Assembly (NCBI GenBank): GCA_023423895.1
Contig: JAFAER010000021.1
Location: 124,001-188,000 of the forward strand
Length of the DNA stretch: 64,000 nucleotides
Direction of reading: 5' to 3'
From: Pseudomonadota bacterium
GTDB lineage: Bacteria > Myxococcota_A > Polyangia > Polyangiales > Polyangiaceae
Of this stretch, positions 1-9,556 are shown piece by piece (positions within the stretch are counted from its first letter, which is position 1; each line of letters opens with the position of its first letter). The position numbers and the translations under genes were made by a program. Below the pieces are notes generated by a model. It saw only the letters and a list, made by a program, of their open reading frames with translations. It made no database searches and was not told the origin of the DNA.

Positions 1-756
1 CCGCTGTCGCTCACGATCGCCCCGGGATCGCACACCGTCACGGTCAGCTCCGCGGGCACCGAACCGTACACGCGTCAGGTCGAGGCGCGGTTCGGCCGCG
101 CGGTGATCGTGGACGCGTCGGTCGGTGCGAGCGAGGACCGAAGACCGCCGCCCCCACCCAACCCTTATGACCAGCCCGAAGGCGGGAAGATCGCGCTTCG
201 TGGAGCGCTCAATCTGATGCTGCCGCGTCACGGCTCGATCGGCGGCAACGCGGGGGCGGGCCTGATGCTCCTCGGCACGTACAGGGTCGCGGAGCTCGGG
301 AAGGTGACGTTCGCCGCGGGCGGTCTGCTCTCGATTTCTGGCGACTCGTGGATGAATCGCACGGACGAGCCGAACGAGGCGCCGAACTGCGCAGCGCTTC
401 GCGACCCGCAGAGCGCGACCGCGCTCTCCGTCTTCGGCCTCGGTACCGCGTCGGCCGTCGTCGCGAAGAACGTGCGCATCTCCGGTCTCGGCGGCGTCGG
501 CCTCGCGGGCTATTTCGTCGAGCACGTCGGCGGCGATCTCTTCGTCCCGAGCTGCCGCCCCTCCCCTGGAGCCCGGCCGGCACTCCTGTTCGGCGCCGAG
601 ATCGACTATGCGTTGACGAAGAACGTGCGGCTCTCGGCATTTCCACTCACGTGGCAGGTCCAGCCTGCATTCGCCGGTGTTCGCTCCGTGCCGCGCGACG
701 CGAGCGGCGTCTGGATGCGTTTTGGAATCGGTATCGGCGCGGGGATCGATCTGTGA
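1..756 (+). CDS. PEGA-like / outer-membrane barrel protein, 3' part
   Basis: The frame is open from the first base of the window, so the gene begins upstream and only its last 251 codons are present. The first ~35 residues (GSHTVTVSSAGTEPYTRQVE) look like the end of a PEGA domain, a small beta-sandwich common in myxobacterial surface proteins. A Pro-rich linker follows (RRPPPPPNPYDQPEGG) and then ~190 Gly-rich residues with alternating hydrophobic positions, ending in IGIGAGIDL, as in outer-membrane beta-barrels. The stop overlaps the GTG start of the next gene (GTGA), so the two are probably translated together. The family and barrel assignment are inferences; no enzyme motif is visible. Confidence 0.65.
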   Translation, partial: PLSLTIAPGSHTVTVSSAGTEPYTRQVEARFGRAVIVDASVGASEDRRPPPPPNPYDQPEGGKIALRGALNLMLPRHGSIGGNAGAGLMLLGTYRVAELGKVTFAAGGLLSISGDSWMNRTDEPNEAPNCAALRDPQSATALSVFGLGTASAVVAKNVRISGLGGVGLAGYFVEHVGGDLFVPSCRPSPGARPALLFGAEIDYALTKNVRLSAFPLTWQVQPAFAGVRSVPRDASGVWMRFGIGIGAGIDL

Positions 757-1958
757 GGGCGGCGCGACGCTGGGCTCTGGTCGGTTCCGTGTTCGCGGTC
801 GCGGCGGCCCTGCTCGCGCCTCGCTCGGGGCAGGCGAGCTCGACCGTCATGAGCGGCCGGGTGCCGGCGAGGGTGTTTCCACTGCCCGGCGCGGACGGCT
901 GGCGAGCGGCCGGACAGGACGGCATTCGCGGGATCACGATCGGCCCGATCGAAAACGCGTATCACCCAGGTGTCGGCTACGGCAGCCCGGCTTACGCCCG
1001 CACGCTCGACGAATGCGCGGCGATGGGCGCACGCTGGGTGGCGATCACGCCCTTCGGTCGCGTTCTCGATCTTTCCGGACGCGGCGTGGACCCCACCTTC
1101 GAACGCCCCTTCGCATCGAACCGCGAAGACGTTCGGCGCGCGATCGAGATGGCGCACAAGCGCGGCCTGTCCGTGATGCTCGTTCCTCATCTCTGGGTCG
1201 AGTCCGGCGGGTGGCGAGCCGAGATCGATCCGGGATCGGACGAAGGCTGGGAGGCCTGGGCCAAGAGCTACGGCGCCTTCGTCCGAGGATGGGCCGAGGT
1301 CGCCGAGCAGACGCACGTGGAGCTCTTCTCCGCCGGCGTGGAGCTGCGCTCCTGGGTGACGACGTCGAGGGCGCCTTCCTTCGCCGCGCTCGTCCGGCAG
1401 CTCCGGACCATCTATCACGGGCCGATCACCTACTCCGCCAACTGGGACGACGTCGATCACACGCTCGTTCTCGGCGAGCTCGACGTGATCGGCATCAACG
1501 CGTTCTACCCGCTCGCCGACAAGGACGGCGCGCCGTTCGAGACGTTGCTCGAAGGCGGCCGGCGCGTCCGCGATCGCGTCCACGCGCTCGCATCGACGTG
1601 GCAGAAGCCGGTCTTGTTCACGGAGATCGGCTACACGACACGGCCCGATCCGGCGATCCGTCCGTGGGAGTGGCCGGACACCATGAAGAACGTGCGCATC
1701 GACGAGCAGGCGCAGGCGGACGCGTATCGCGCGCTAATTGCGCCGCTGCTCGATGAGCCTCTCTTCATGGGGTTTTTCGTCTGGCGCGTCTACGCCGACC
1801 CCGACGACGTGTCGCAAGAGGCAGGCTGGGGCTTCTCACCGAGGGGGAAGCTGGCCGAGCTCGTCGTGCGCGATGCCTTCGCGACCACTTGGGCGGGGGA
1901 CGCACGTCGCCGTCCCGGCTGGTCGCCCGGCGCGCGCGTCCCAGGCTTGCTCCCCTGA
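753..1958 (+). CDS. GH113-like TIM-barrel glycoside hydrolase, exported
   Basis: The 401-residue product starts at a GTG overlapping the previous stop, which gives a clean N-terminal signal peptide (VRAARRW..., hydrophobic stretch, ending near SGQASS). The body resembles glycoside hydrolase family 113 (beta-mannanase type) TIM barrels: an N-terminal GITIGP segment, a GVEL motif with Glu197 as candidate acid/base, and FTEIGYTT with Glu291 as candidate nucleophile near the end of the barrel. The substrate is unknown; a mannan-like or self-made polysaccharide is possible because a NodB-type deacetylase follows. Length and the two Glu positions fit the family. It could instead be a non-catalytic relative. 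Confidence 0.7.
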   Translation: MRAARRWALVGSVFAVAAALLAPRSGQASSTVMSGRVPARVFPLPGADGWRAAGQDGIRGITIGPIENAYHPGVGYGSPAYARTLDECAAMGARWVAITPFGRVLDLSGRGVDPTFERPFASNREDVRRAIEMAHKRGLSVMLVPHLWVESGGWRAEIDPGSDEGWEAWAKSYGAFVRGWAEVAEQTHVELFSAGVELRSWVTTSRAPSFAALVRQLRTIYHGPITYSANWDDVDHTLVLGELDVIGINAFYPLADKDGAPFETLLEGGRRVRDRVHALASTWQKPVLFTEIGYTTRPDPAIRPWEWPDTMKNVRIDEQAQADAYRALIAPLLDEPLFMGFFVWRVYADPDDVSQEAGWGFSPRGKLAELVVRDAFATTWAGDARRRPGWSPGARVPGLLP

Positions 1959-2057
1959 TCCTACGGTCGAGCTGAAGGGCTCGCGTGCGCGACTTCGTTA
2001 AACGGTCGACGCAGGGATGTTGGCCGACACCTCCGCGAGCTTCGTACGATCGCGCCG

Positions 2058-3080
2058 ATGCGCGTGCTCTTTCGCGGGCTGGTCGCGGCGATGTCGATCG
2101 CCGCGGGATCGTGGGTGGGGCTCCATCCACCATCCGGATCGGCCCTGGCCGAAGATCCGCCAGCACCGGCCACCTCTTCGCCGGCATCGGAGCCGCAGCC
2201 GCTGTGGCCTCACACCGAGACCGCGCTCGCCCCGGGGCTCGTGCCGTGGCCCCGGCTCAACCCCGAGGCGAACATGGCGAAGGCCTGGCGTCTCGCCGAG
2301 GGCCCGCACCGGGAGCCGGGCGACAATCGCAAGCTCGTCACCCTCACGTTCGATGACGGACCTTTCCCCGAGACGACGCCGAAGGTCCTCGACCTGCTCG
2401 CGAGGTACGACGTCCGCGCGACGTTCTTCGTGATCGGCCGCTATCTCGACGGAACGGACGAACGCTCCATCGCGACACGCGGCGTTCTCCGTCGGATCGC
2501 CAGCGAGGGGCATCTCGTCGGCAATCACACGCACGACCACGCGCTGCTCACCGCGATCTCGCACACGCAGGTCCTCGACCAGATCGATCGCGGCGCCGCC
2601 TCGATCGAGCGCACGATCGGCAAGCGGCCGATCCTCTTCCGGCCTCCTTTCGGGCAGCTCGACGACTTCGGCCAGGAGGCGGTGCGCGCTCGCCAGCTCG
2701 ACGTGCTCCTCTGGAACGTCGAGGCGCAGGACATGGCGCGCAGCGATACGTCGGAGATGTTTCGCGATCTCGTTCGCCAGATCTCCCGCAACGAGGGAGG
2801 CGTCGTGCTCCTCCACGACATCCGATGGACGTCGGTGAGGAGCCTGGAGAAGCTCCTCGCGTGGCTCGATGCGCGGCGCTACGACCCAGCCCGCCCCGGA
2901 CGCGCCGGCTACGAGATGGTCGACCTGCCGACCTACCTCCGTGCCGTCGAGGCATCGCCGCCCCAGCAGGGTGCACGCGAGGCACGCGGCGCTTCGAAGA
3001 AGACCGCATCGGCTCCGCGTACCCGTCCGGCGAAGAGACCTGCGAAGAGACCGTCGAAGACGCCGACGCCGAGCAGGTGA
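2058..3080 (+). CDS. Polysaccharide deacetylase (NodB domain), exported
   Basis: This is a 340-residue NodB-fold metal-dependent deacetylase acting on N- or O-acetylated polysaccharide. The metal motif is complete: TFDDG gives Asp99/Asp100, and NHTHDH gives His157 and His161 in the usual H-x3-H spacing. RPPFG and VLLHD, the later active-site motifs, are also present. The N-terminus (MRVLFRGLVAAMSIAAGSWVG) is a signal peptide or membrane anchor. The last ~30 residues are Lys/Arg/Pro/Thr-rich and could bind an acidic surface polymer. It lies ~100 bp after the GH113-like gene on the same strand, so joint processing of a cell-surface polysaccharide is a reasonable inference. Confidence 0.88.
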   Translation: MRVLFRGLVAAMSIAAGSWVGLHPPSGSALAEDPPAPATSSPASEPQPLWPHTETALAPGLVPWPRLNPEANMAKAWRLAEGPHREPGDNRKLVTLTFDDGPFPETTPKVLDLLARYDVRATFFVIGRYLDGTDERSIATRGVLRRIASEGHLVGNHTHDHALLTAISHTQVLDQIDRGAASIERTIGKRPILFRPPFGQLDDFGQEAVRARQLDVLLWNVEAQDMARSDTSEMFRDLVRQISRNEGGVVLLHDIRWTSVRSLEKLLAWLDARRYDPARPGRAGYEMVDLPTYLRAVEASPPQQGAREARGASKKTASAPRTRPAKRPAKRPSKTPTPSR

Positions 3081-3177
3081 GCAGGGGCCGGCGCGCCCGT
3101 TCGAACGAATTCAGCGAATTTGGCAAGACGTAGGGAGGGCTGCGTGCCATCATCTTCACGCTCGTCGAGACGCGGCC

Positions 3178-4695
3178 GTGAGCGATTGGTATTTCGCTAG
3201 TCTCCTGGTGACGGCGGGTACGTGTCTCGGCTTTGCCCTGCACGCTGCCGATCTTGCGCTGCAGAAGCGCGGACGAAGCTATGTGTACTTGCTCGCACTG
3301 AGCGTGCTCGAGGGCGTCTACTGCCTCGTCACGTACCGGTACCTGCGGGAGTCGACGCCGGAGGCGGCGCTTCGCTGGGGCCAAGCGATCTGCGTCTTCA
3401 CGCCGTACATCACGTACGTCTTCGGCGGCCTCACCATGACGCTCACGGAGCGCCGGCCGCGATGGCTGGTCATCGGCCAGAAGCTGAACATCGTCGTCAC
3501 GACCTTGTTCGCGATCGGCGTCGCGGCCGACATGGTCTTCCAGCGAGAGATCGTCGTCCGCTCGTTCGTCGAGACGGACCTCGAAAGCGCGCACCGGCAC
3601 CGCCTCTTGTTCACGCCGCTCGGCCTCGTCTACCTGGTCTGGGTGAGCATCGCGTTCACGTCCTTCGCCGGCGCGCTCTTCGGCGACCGGCGCGCGCGGC
3701 AGCACTCGGCCCCGATCGCGGTCGGGTGCGTCTTTTATTTCATCGCGACGATCCTCGACTTCGGCATCTTCGTCGAGCTGCGCGACGGGTACTTCCTGCA
3801 GCACTTCGGCTTCTTCGCCCTCGTCGTCGGGAGCTGGCGTGTTCTCGGGCGTCGCTTCGAGCGCTCGCTCATCGAGCAAGAAGTCGTGGTCCAGCGTCTC
3901 GAGGAACAGCGGCAGAAGCTGATCCTCGCTGCCCCGCTGATGCACAAGCAGAAGCTCGACTCGCTCGGGACGCTCGCAGCGGGCGTCGCTCACGAGATCA
4001 ACAACCCGATCCACGGGATCCTGAACTACGCCCAGCTGTTGAAGCGAGGGCTCCCGGTCGATACCGAGCCGCGGACGTTCGCCGAGGAGATCGAGCGCGA
4101 GGCGAAGCACGTCGCCGGCATCGTCCGCAACCTGCTCCGCTTCGGTCGTGTCGACGAGACGCACGCGATCGCGGCGGACGTGCGCGAGCTCGTCGACGAC
4201 ACGTTGATGCTCGTGCGCGGCCCGCTTCACAAGGACAAGATCGCGCTCGTCGTAGAGGTCGCCGACGACCTCCCGGAGCTCGTGTGCCGGACGCAGCAGC
4301 TCCAGCAGATCCTGATGAATCTCATCACGAACGCGCGGGACGCGCTGAACCGCCGGCAGCCGCAGCGCACGGACGAGAAGACGATCCGCATCCGCGTCGA
4401 GAGGCTCACGTCGAACCCGCACTGGATCCGGTTCGAGGTCTGCGACAACGGAGACGGCTTCGACCTCGCGATCGCCGACCGGCTGTTCGAGCCCTTTTTC
4501 ACGACGAAGGCCGTCGGAGAAGGGACGGGGCTCGGTCTTTCGATCAGCCACGGCATTGCACGAGCCCACGGCGGCACGATGAGCTGCGAGAGCCGGCGCG
4601 GGGAATGGACGACGTTCCGCGTCGAGCTCCCGTGCACGCCGCCGGATCTCGGAAGCTCTCCCGCCCTGTCGCGTCGGCGCGACGCCGCCGAATGA
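3178..4695 (+). CDS. Seven-TM membrane histidine kinase
   Basis: The 505-residue product has about seven hydrophobic segments in the first ~230 residues, then a cytoplasmic kinase core. The H box is VAHEINNPIHGILNYAQ with His272 as phospho-acceptor. The ATP-binding part shows LMNLITNARDAL (N box), DNGDGF (G1), FEPFFTTK (F box) and GTGLGLSIS (G2), so the catalytic machinery is complete. The input is probably the membrane part itself, since no extracytoplasmic loop is large. The start is a GTG chosen because earlier codons are Arg-rich and overlap the deacetylase gene. No response regulator lies next to it, so it looks like an orphan kinase. Confidence 0.87.
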   Translation: MSDWYFASLLVTAGTCLGFALHAADLALQKRGRSYVYLLALSVLEGVYCLVTYRYLRESTPEAALRWGQAICVFTPYITYVFGGLTMTLTERRPRWLVIGQKLNIVVTTLFAIGVAADMVFQREIVVRSFVETDLESAHRHRLLFTPLGLVYLVWVSIAFTSFAGALFGDRRARQHSAPIAVGCVFYFIATILDFGIFVELRDGYFLQHFGFFALVVGSWRVLGRRFERSLIEQEVVVQRLEEQRQKLILAAPLMHKQKLDSLGTLAAGVAHEINNPIHGILNYAQLLKRGLPVDTEPRTFAEEIEREAKHVAGIVRNLLRFGRVDETHAIAADVRELVDDTLMLVRGPLHKDKIALVVEVADDLPELVCRTQQLQQILMNLITNARDALNRRQPQRTDEKTIRIRVERLTSNPHWIRFEVCDNGDGFDLAIADRLFEPFFTTKAVGEGTGLGLSISHGIARAHGGTMSCESRRGEWTTFRVELPCTPPDLGSSPALSRRRDAAE

Positions 4696-4722
4696 GATGC
4701 GCTTGCAGGTGGACACTCCAGC

Positions 4723-5400
4723 ATGGGTGAGGTGGTGATGGACATCGGCCCGTTCGAACCCCCGTACGAGCTCGGGGGAAGCGCCTTCGTCGCAATCGGC
4801 ACGTGGAAGCGAGACGTCGCGCAGGCGGCGCCGGCCGGGTTCTCTCCGCTGCGCCTGTTCGGGCGTCAGCTCGGGATCCTCGTCGGAAGCAACTTCGAGA
4901 GGCCGCCCGAAGAGCTCCCCATCCGATACCGGGAGATCGTCGCCGCCACCGTCGTCCGGCGCGGCGCAGAGGTGCTCTCGCTGCCGTTCGACATGGTCCT
5001 CGACGAGCCCACGCCGGTGGAGCTCGGGCGCCTCCACTACGGCATGCCGAAGCGCCTCGACGGGTCCATGTTCGTCGACGCCGGCGCCCGCCGGTGGTCG
5101 GCCTGGGGTGAGGACGTGAAGATCGAAGCGGTCGCGCACGGCGCGCTCGCTCGTCTTTCGCTGCTGCCGCTCCGCGCGGTCTTCGCGCTCGGCGTGCGTC
5201 TGCTCACGCGTCACATCGAGGTGCTCGGGACCGCAGACGGCGCTACTCGCCGTGCCCGCATCGCGCTCTCACCTCGCGGGCTCGGCGCGAGCTTCCGTGG
5301 CGTGACCGCCGTGATTGGCGGCAACGAGCTGCGTGCCTCGTGGTGCCAATCGTGGCGCTGGTCGTCGACGTCGCTCGGTCCGCCGCGTGCGATCGCCTAG
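4723..5400 (+). CDS. Acetoacetate-decarboxylase-like protein
   Basis: The 225-residue protein resembles the acetoacetate decarboxylase (ADC) fold: RYREIVAATVVRR in the middle and YGMPKRL around residues 106-112, where family members have the YG-PKK segment with the Schiff-base lysine (here Lys110). In many bacteria ADC-fold members are not decarboxylases, so the reaction is not claimed. It starts 27 bp after the histidine kinase stop on the same strand. A second ATG at 4738 has a better ribosome-binding site (GAGGTGG) and may be the true start. It converges with the TlpA-like gene with only 13 bp between. Confidence 0.55.
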   Translation: MGEVVMDIGPFEPPYELGGSAFVAIGTWKRDVAQAAPAGFSPLRLFGRQLGILVGSNFERPPEELPIRYREIVAATVVRRGAEVLSLPFDMVLDEPTPVELGRLHYGMPKRLDGSMFVDAGARRWSAWGEDVKIEAVAHGALARLSLLPLRAVFALGVRLLTRHIEVLGTADGATRRARIALSPRGLGASFRGVTAVIGGNELRASWCQSWRWSSTSLGPPRAIA

Positions 5401-5413
5401 CCGCGACGCTGCG

Positions 5414-6313
5414 TCAGCCGCCGGTCAGGCCTTCACAGAGCCGGTTCGTCTCGCCGACGAACTTGCCGTCGCGCGCCTGTGCGGGGCAATAGCCGCCGCC
5501 GCGGATCTGGTTGACCAGCTCCACGACCGTCGCGTTCGACCACTCACGCGCGCCGTCGAAGCGCGCCCGGATGACCCCGTTCTTGTCGATGATCCACGTC
5601 TCCGGGTAGAGCGAGGTGCCGAACTTGTCGCGCACGACCGTCAGCTCCGGATCCATGAGGACGGGGAAGGGCGGCTCTTCCTTGAGGACGGCCTTCAAGA
5701 CGTCGTTCGCTTCCTGAGCGGTCTCGTCGGTCGAGACCGTGACCACCGCGACGTCCTCCATCGGCCTGAGGACGCGCGCGAGCTCGGCGATCTCCGGCAT
5801 CTCTTCCATGCAGGGCCCGCACGTCTTCGTCCAGAAGTTCAGGACGACGACCTTGCCGCGATAGCTGTCGAGCGAGACGTCGCGACCCTTCGTGTCTTTC
5901 AGCGTGAACGACGGGACCTTCTTCTCGTAGCCCGCGTAGTTCGGGCGGAGGATGCAGGTCGGCGCGCAGCGACGGCGCATCTCGCCCTCTTTGGCCACGG
6001 ACACGAAGCTGTAGACGCCGATGGCGGCGGCGACCACGAACACGAGGTGAGCCACGGGCCCGAGCGGCAGCGACGGCGCCTTCCTGTCGTCTTCGTCGCG
6101 GTTCCGGTCGCGCTCGCCCGTCGCGAGGTCACGTTCGGACGCGCGTTCGCGCGCGACCTTCGAGCCCGACTTGGCCTTGGCCTTGGCGCGCTGCGGCCGC
6201 GCCTCACCTTCGGCTTCTTCGTCTGCCGAATCCCGAGCGGCGGCGACCTCGTCGGCCTCGTCGGGGCGATCCTCTTCCACGTCCCTGTCCTCAGGCTTGT
6301 CGGAGCCGGCCAC
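5414..6313 (-). CDS. TlpA-like membrane-anchored thioredoxin
   Basis: The 299-residue protein has a long charged N-terminal cytoplasmic tail (residues 1-80, Glu/Asp/Arg/Lys-rich), one membrane segment at about 85-104, and an extracytoplasmic thioredoxin-fold domain of the AhpC/TSA-TlpA type. The redox centre is WTKTCGPC with Cys165 and Cys168. The cis-Pro loop is visible later as SLYPETWIID. Two extra cysteine pairs flank the domain (CAPTC before, GYCPA and LCEG near the end). It likely reduces disulfides or helps cytochrome c maturation in the periplasm. The acidic/basic tail is unusually long for TlpA and has no recognised domain. Confidence 0.87.
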   Translation of the reverse strand: MAGSDKPEDRDVEEDRPDEADEVAAARDSADEEAEGEARPQRAKAKAKSGSKVARERASERDLATGERDRNRDEDDRKAPSLPLGPVAHLVFVVAAAIGVYSFVSVAKEGEMRRRCAPTCILRPNYAGYEKKVPSFTLKDTKGRDVSLDSYRGKVVVLNFWTKTCGPCMEEMPEIAELARVLRPMEDVAVVTVSTDETAQEANDVLKAVLKEEPPFPVLMDPELTVVRDKFGTSLYPETWIIDKNGVIRARFDGAREWSNATVVELVNQIRGGGYCPAQARDGKFVGETNRLCEGLTGG

Positions 6314-6512
6314 GGCGGGAGTCTCGCACGAATCTTCGCAATTTCGCAGCCCTGCGGGACGATGTGGGGGTAAGTCGATTGTTTACGCTCGCCTACCAGC
6401 CCTCGGGACGAGCTCGACCGCAAGCACGGCGCTCGGGGGGCGCGATAGAGTGCGCCCGCGGGGCCAAGGCCGTCATCATGCTCGCGAGCTCGACAGAAAC
6501 AGGAGGCACGCG

Positions 6513-8222
6513 ATGAGAGCGCTCGGTCCGCTGCTCGCGTTCGTCCTGAAGGAGAAGGACGTCCGCCAGAACCTCGGCGCGTTTGCGCGGTTCCTCGTGG
6601 TCATCGTCGGGACCGTGGTCCTGTTCTCGGCTGGGTTCCGGACGCTCATGCTCCTGGTCGAGCACCGCGAGTTCTCGTGGATGACCAGCTTCTACTGGAC
6701 GCTCACGGTCATGAGCACGCTCGGGTTCGGCGACATCACGTTCCACACGGACGTCGGCCGACTGTTCAGCATCGTCGTGCTCCTCACGGGGCTCGTGATG
6801 TTCGTGATCGTGCTGCCGTTCGCCTTCATCCGCTACTTCTACGCGCCCTGGCTCGAAGCTCAGATCCGCCTCCGGGTGCCGCGCGAGGTCTCCGCGACGA
6901 CGCGCGGTCACGTCATCTTCTGCCAGTACGACACGATCGCGCGCGGCCTCATCGAGCGCTTGAAGGCATCGGCGATCCCGTACTTCGTCATCGAGGGCGA
7001 CCCGACCGCCGCAGGAGCGCTGCACTCCGAGGGGGTGTCGGTCGTCATCGGCGAGTACGACAGCAAGAAGACGTACGCTGCGCTCCGCGCGGAGAACGCG
7101 AAGCTGGTGTTCGCCAACCTCGACGACGCGAGCAACACGAACATCACGCTCACCGTGCGCGAGCTCGCGCCGAACATCCCGGTTGCTGCGCTCGCCGACA
7201 GCGACGACTCTGCCGACGTTCTCGATCTGAGCGGCGCGACCACGACGATCCCGCTCAAGCGCCAGCTCGGAGAGCACCTTGCCGCTCGCGTGAACGCGGG
7301 ACACATCCGCGCATACGTCGTCGGTCGGTACCGTGATCTCGTCATTGCCGAGCTGCCCGTTCACAACACCGGCCTCTCGGGCAAGGCGATCCGCGACACG
7401 TCGTTGCGCGAGCTGACGGGGATGAACATCGTCGCCTACTGGGAGGGGGGCGTGCTCCGGCCTGCGCACGCGGACGCCGTCCTCGGCCCGTACAGCATCG
7501 TCGTCATCGTCGGTACGGAGGAGCAGCTGACCCTGCTCGACTCGCTCTTCGTCATCTACAAGCCGAACGAAAACCCCGTCCTCGTCATCGGGGGTGGACG
7601 CGTCGGCGTCGCGGCTGCGCGGGCGCTCCGCGAGCGAGACGTGGCCGTTCACCTGATCGAGCGCGGCGAGTCGCTCCGTGGGGCGCTCGAGGGCGTCGCC
7701 GACGGGGTGTTCATCGGCGACGCCGCCGATCGCGACATCCTCATGGCTGCGGGGCTCGGTGGCGCTCCGTCGGTCGTCGTCACGACGAACGACGATGCGA
7801 TGAACATCTTCCTCACCATCTACTGCCGCCGCCTGAACCCGGACGTCCGCATCGTGAGCCGCATCACGCACGAGCGAAACCTCGAGGCGATCCACCGTGC
7901 GGGCGCGGATTCGGTCCTCAGCTACAGCTCCCTCGGCGTGAAGTGCGTGCTCTCGTTCCTTCGCGGCAACGAGCTCGTGGTCCTCGAAGAGGGCGCCGAC
8001 ATCATCGTCGTGCCGATCCCGCCTTCGCTCGCGGGCAAGACGCTTGCGGGGAGCGACATCCGCGCACGCACCGGACTCAACGTGATCGCGGTGCAGAGCG
8101 CGGAGGCGTGCGTGACGAATCCGCCCGCCGCGACGCTGCTCCCGGCCGGCGGCGAGATCGTCGCCATCGGCTCGCTCGAGCAGCGGCAGGCCTTCATGCG
8201 CAACTACGCGGGCACTCGATGA
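6513..8222 (+). CDS. K+ channel with two RCK (TrkA-N/TrkA-C) modules
   Basis: The start ATG sits 6 nt after a perfect AGGAGG (6501-6506), giving 569 residues. Residues 20-110 hold two membrane helices around a pore with TLGFGD (69-74), a variant of the K+ selectivity filter TVGYGD. Two RCK halves follow in the same chain: the first begins at GHVIFCQYD, the second at NPVLVIGGGRVG, each with a TrkA-C-like segment (HNTGLSGKAI, PPSLAGKTLAG). The second half keeps a GxGxxG-type nucleotide loop (GGGRVG); the first does not. Two RCKs per chain would let a tetramer build the eight-domain gating ring alone. Ligand and ion preference are not deducible. Confidence 0.85.
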   Translation: MRALGPLLAFVLKEKDVRQNLGAFARFLVVIVGTVVLFSAGFRTLMLLVEHREFSWMTSFYWTLTVMSTLGFGDITFHTDVGRLFSIVVLLTGLVMFVIVLPFAFIRYFYAPWLEAQIRLRVPREVSATTRGHVIFCQYDTIARGLIERLKASAIPYFVIEGDPTAAGALHSEGVSVVIGEYDSKKTYAALRAENAKLVFANLDDASNTNITLTVRELAPNIPVAALADSDDSADVLDLSGATTTIPLKRQLGEHLAARVNAGHIRAYVVGRYRDLVIAELPVHNTGLSGKAIRDTSLRELTGMNIVAYWEGGVLRPAHADAVLGPYSIVVIVGTEEQLTLLDSLFVIYKPNENPVLVIGGGRVGVAAARALRERDVAVHLIERGESLRGALEGVADGVFIGDAADRDILMAAGLGGAPSVVVTTNDDAMNIFLTIYCRRLNPDVRIVSRITHERNLEAIHRAGADSVLSYSSLGVKCVLSFLRGNELVVLEEGADIIVVPIPPSLAGKTLAGSDIRARTGLNVIAVQSAEACVTNPPAATLLPAGGEIVAIGSLEQRQAFMRNYAGTR

Positions 8223-8277
8223 GACCGAACACGCGCGCTTCTTTGGAAACGCAGCATGGCGTGGCACAAAGGGAGAG

Positions 8278-9522
8278 ATGAAAGGCGCTCCTCGGCCATC
8301 GCGAGCTCGCGGCGGTAAGCCCAAGCACGAGCGCGGGACGAGCCGGCCGGAGCCGCCGGCGGATCGTCCGGAGCCCGGCGCCGAGATCCATGGGCGTCTT
8401 CTCGAGATCGCGCTCGACGGCGCTCGAGGGCAGGCTCGCCGGCTCCACGCCCAGGAGCGCGCGCTTCGGATCGTCGGGCTCGCGGGGATGGTGCTGATCG
8501 GGCTTCGTGGCGTCGTTGCCGCCGTTGCCTCTGCGCGCCCGACGGCGCCGCTGGTCTCCGCGTCCCTCGGTGCAGGCGTCGTCGTCTCGACGGCCGCGCT
8601 GCTCTGGGCGTGGCGGCTGCGCGGCAGGCTCGAACATCTGTTGCGGGACGTCCAGACGCTCGATCATGCTCGAGAGTCGCTCGACGAAGACGCTGCTCCG
8701 CGGGTCGAGGTCGGTCCGGTACAGGCCGAAGACGGGAGCGAACGGCCCGTCGTCGTCGTGCGGAACGACTCCATGGAGCGGCTCCTCCGGAAGGGCGCGC
8801 CGCCGGAGGCCCGCGCGCGGTCGCTCGATGGAGCGGCGTGGGGAGCCGTCGCGATCATCGCGCTCGCGATCACGGGCACGCTCTTCATCGACCCGGGCTC
8901 CTCGTCCGCGCGCCGCTGGACGTTCGTCGATCCGTCCGAGCCGGCAGCCCTCGGTTTCCGCGTCGTCGGCGATCGATCGGGGAGCTGGCTGGTCGAGCAG
9001 CACTCGACGGCCACGGGAGCGCACGCGTTGACGAACCGTGCGGGCGATCGCGACTCGCCTCCAGCGTCACTCATCGCGCACGGCATCCAGGGGGATGACC
9101 TGCGGGCAACGACGCGGTGCAAGGTCGCCGCCGAGAGCGACGGCGCTGCCTGCGGGATCGTCTTCCGCTTCCATGACGGCGCGAATCACCACGTCGCCCG
9201 GCTCGACTTCGAACGGCGTCGTCTCGTCGTCGCGAGCGTGTCCGACGGCATCGAGCACGAGCTTGCTGCGGCAGCCGTTCGGATCGAGGCCGGCACGTGG
9301 CAGGAGCTCGCGGTCGAGGTTCGCGGCGATCGGATCCGCGTGTCGTGCAACGATCGCGATCCGATCGAGACATCGAGCGCGCGCTCCATGGCGCCGCCCG
9401 GGCATGTCGGGCTGTGGGTGCCTGCGACCGGTGAGGCGTACTTCGACGAGCTCACGATCGACGTGCTGCCGCCGGCGTCGTCCACCCTCGCGGTCGTCCC
9501 CATCTTGCGCAAGAGCAGCTGA
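8278..9522 (+). CDS. Membrane protein with LamG/DUF1080-like C-terminal domain
   Basis: The 414-residue protein has a Pro/Arg-rich start, two close hydrophobic segments (LRIVGLAGMVLIGLRGVV and VSASLGAGVVVSTAALLWAW), a charged stretch, a third hydrophobic segment (WGAVAIIALAITGTLFI), and an extracytoplasmic part from about residue 220. That part has the pattern of a concanavalin-like jellyroll (GIVFRFHDGANHHVARLDF, GTWQELAVEVRGDRIRV, GHVGLWV, AYFDELTID), as in 3-keto-disaccharide-hydrolase/LamG-like domains that bind sugars. No catalytic residues can be assigned. The name rests on fold pattern only. A GGGAG-type ribosome site is very close to the ATG. Confidence 0.6.
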   Translation: MKGAPRPSRARGGKPKHERGTSRPEPPADRPEPGAEIHGRLLEIALDGARGQARRLHAQERALRIVGLAGMVLIGLRGVVAAVASARPTAPLVSASLGAGVVVSTAALLWAWRLRGRLEHLLRDVQTLDHARESLDEDAAPRVEVGPVQAEDGSERPVVVVRNDSMERLLRKGAPPEARARSLDGAAWGAVAIIALAITGTLFIDPGSSSARRWTFVDPSEPAALGFRVVGDRSGSWLVEQHSTATGAHALTNRAGDRDSPPASLIAHGIQGDDLRATTRCKVAAESDGAACGIVFRFHDGANHHVARLDFERRRLVVASVSDGIEHELAAAAVRIEAGTWQELAVEVRGDRIRVSCNDRDPIETSSARSMAPPGHVGLWVPATGEAYFDELTIDVLPPASSTLAVVPILRKSS

Positions 9523-9556
9523 GTCGCTGCATCCCCGTTCGCGCGCGGCATGGTCC

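Noticed and set aside
348..752. N-terminal extension of the GH113-like protein
   Set aside because: These codons overlap the preceding gene in another frame, are Arg-rich, and would bury the signal peptide that starts at 753.
2548..5214. Very long minus-strand open frame opposite the deacetylase, kinase and ADC-like genes
   Set aside because: The translation is Arg/Glu/Asp/His-rich without domains, and the plus-strand genes have complete motifs. Such antisense frames are expected in DNA of this GC content.
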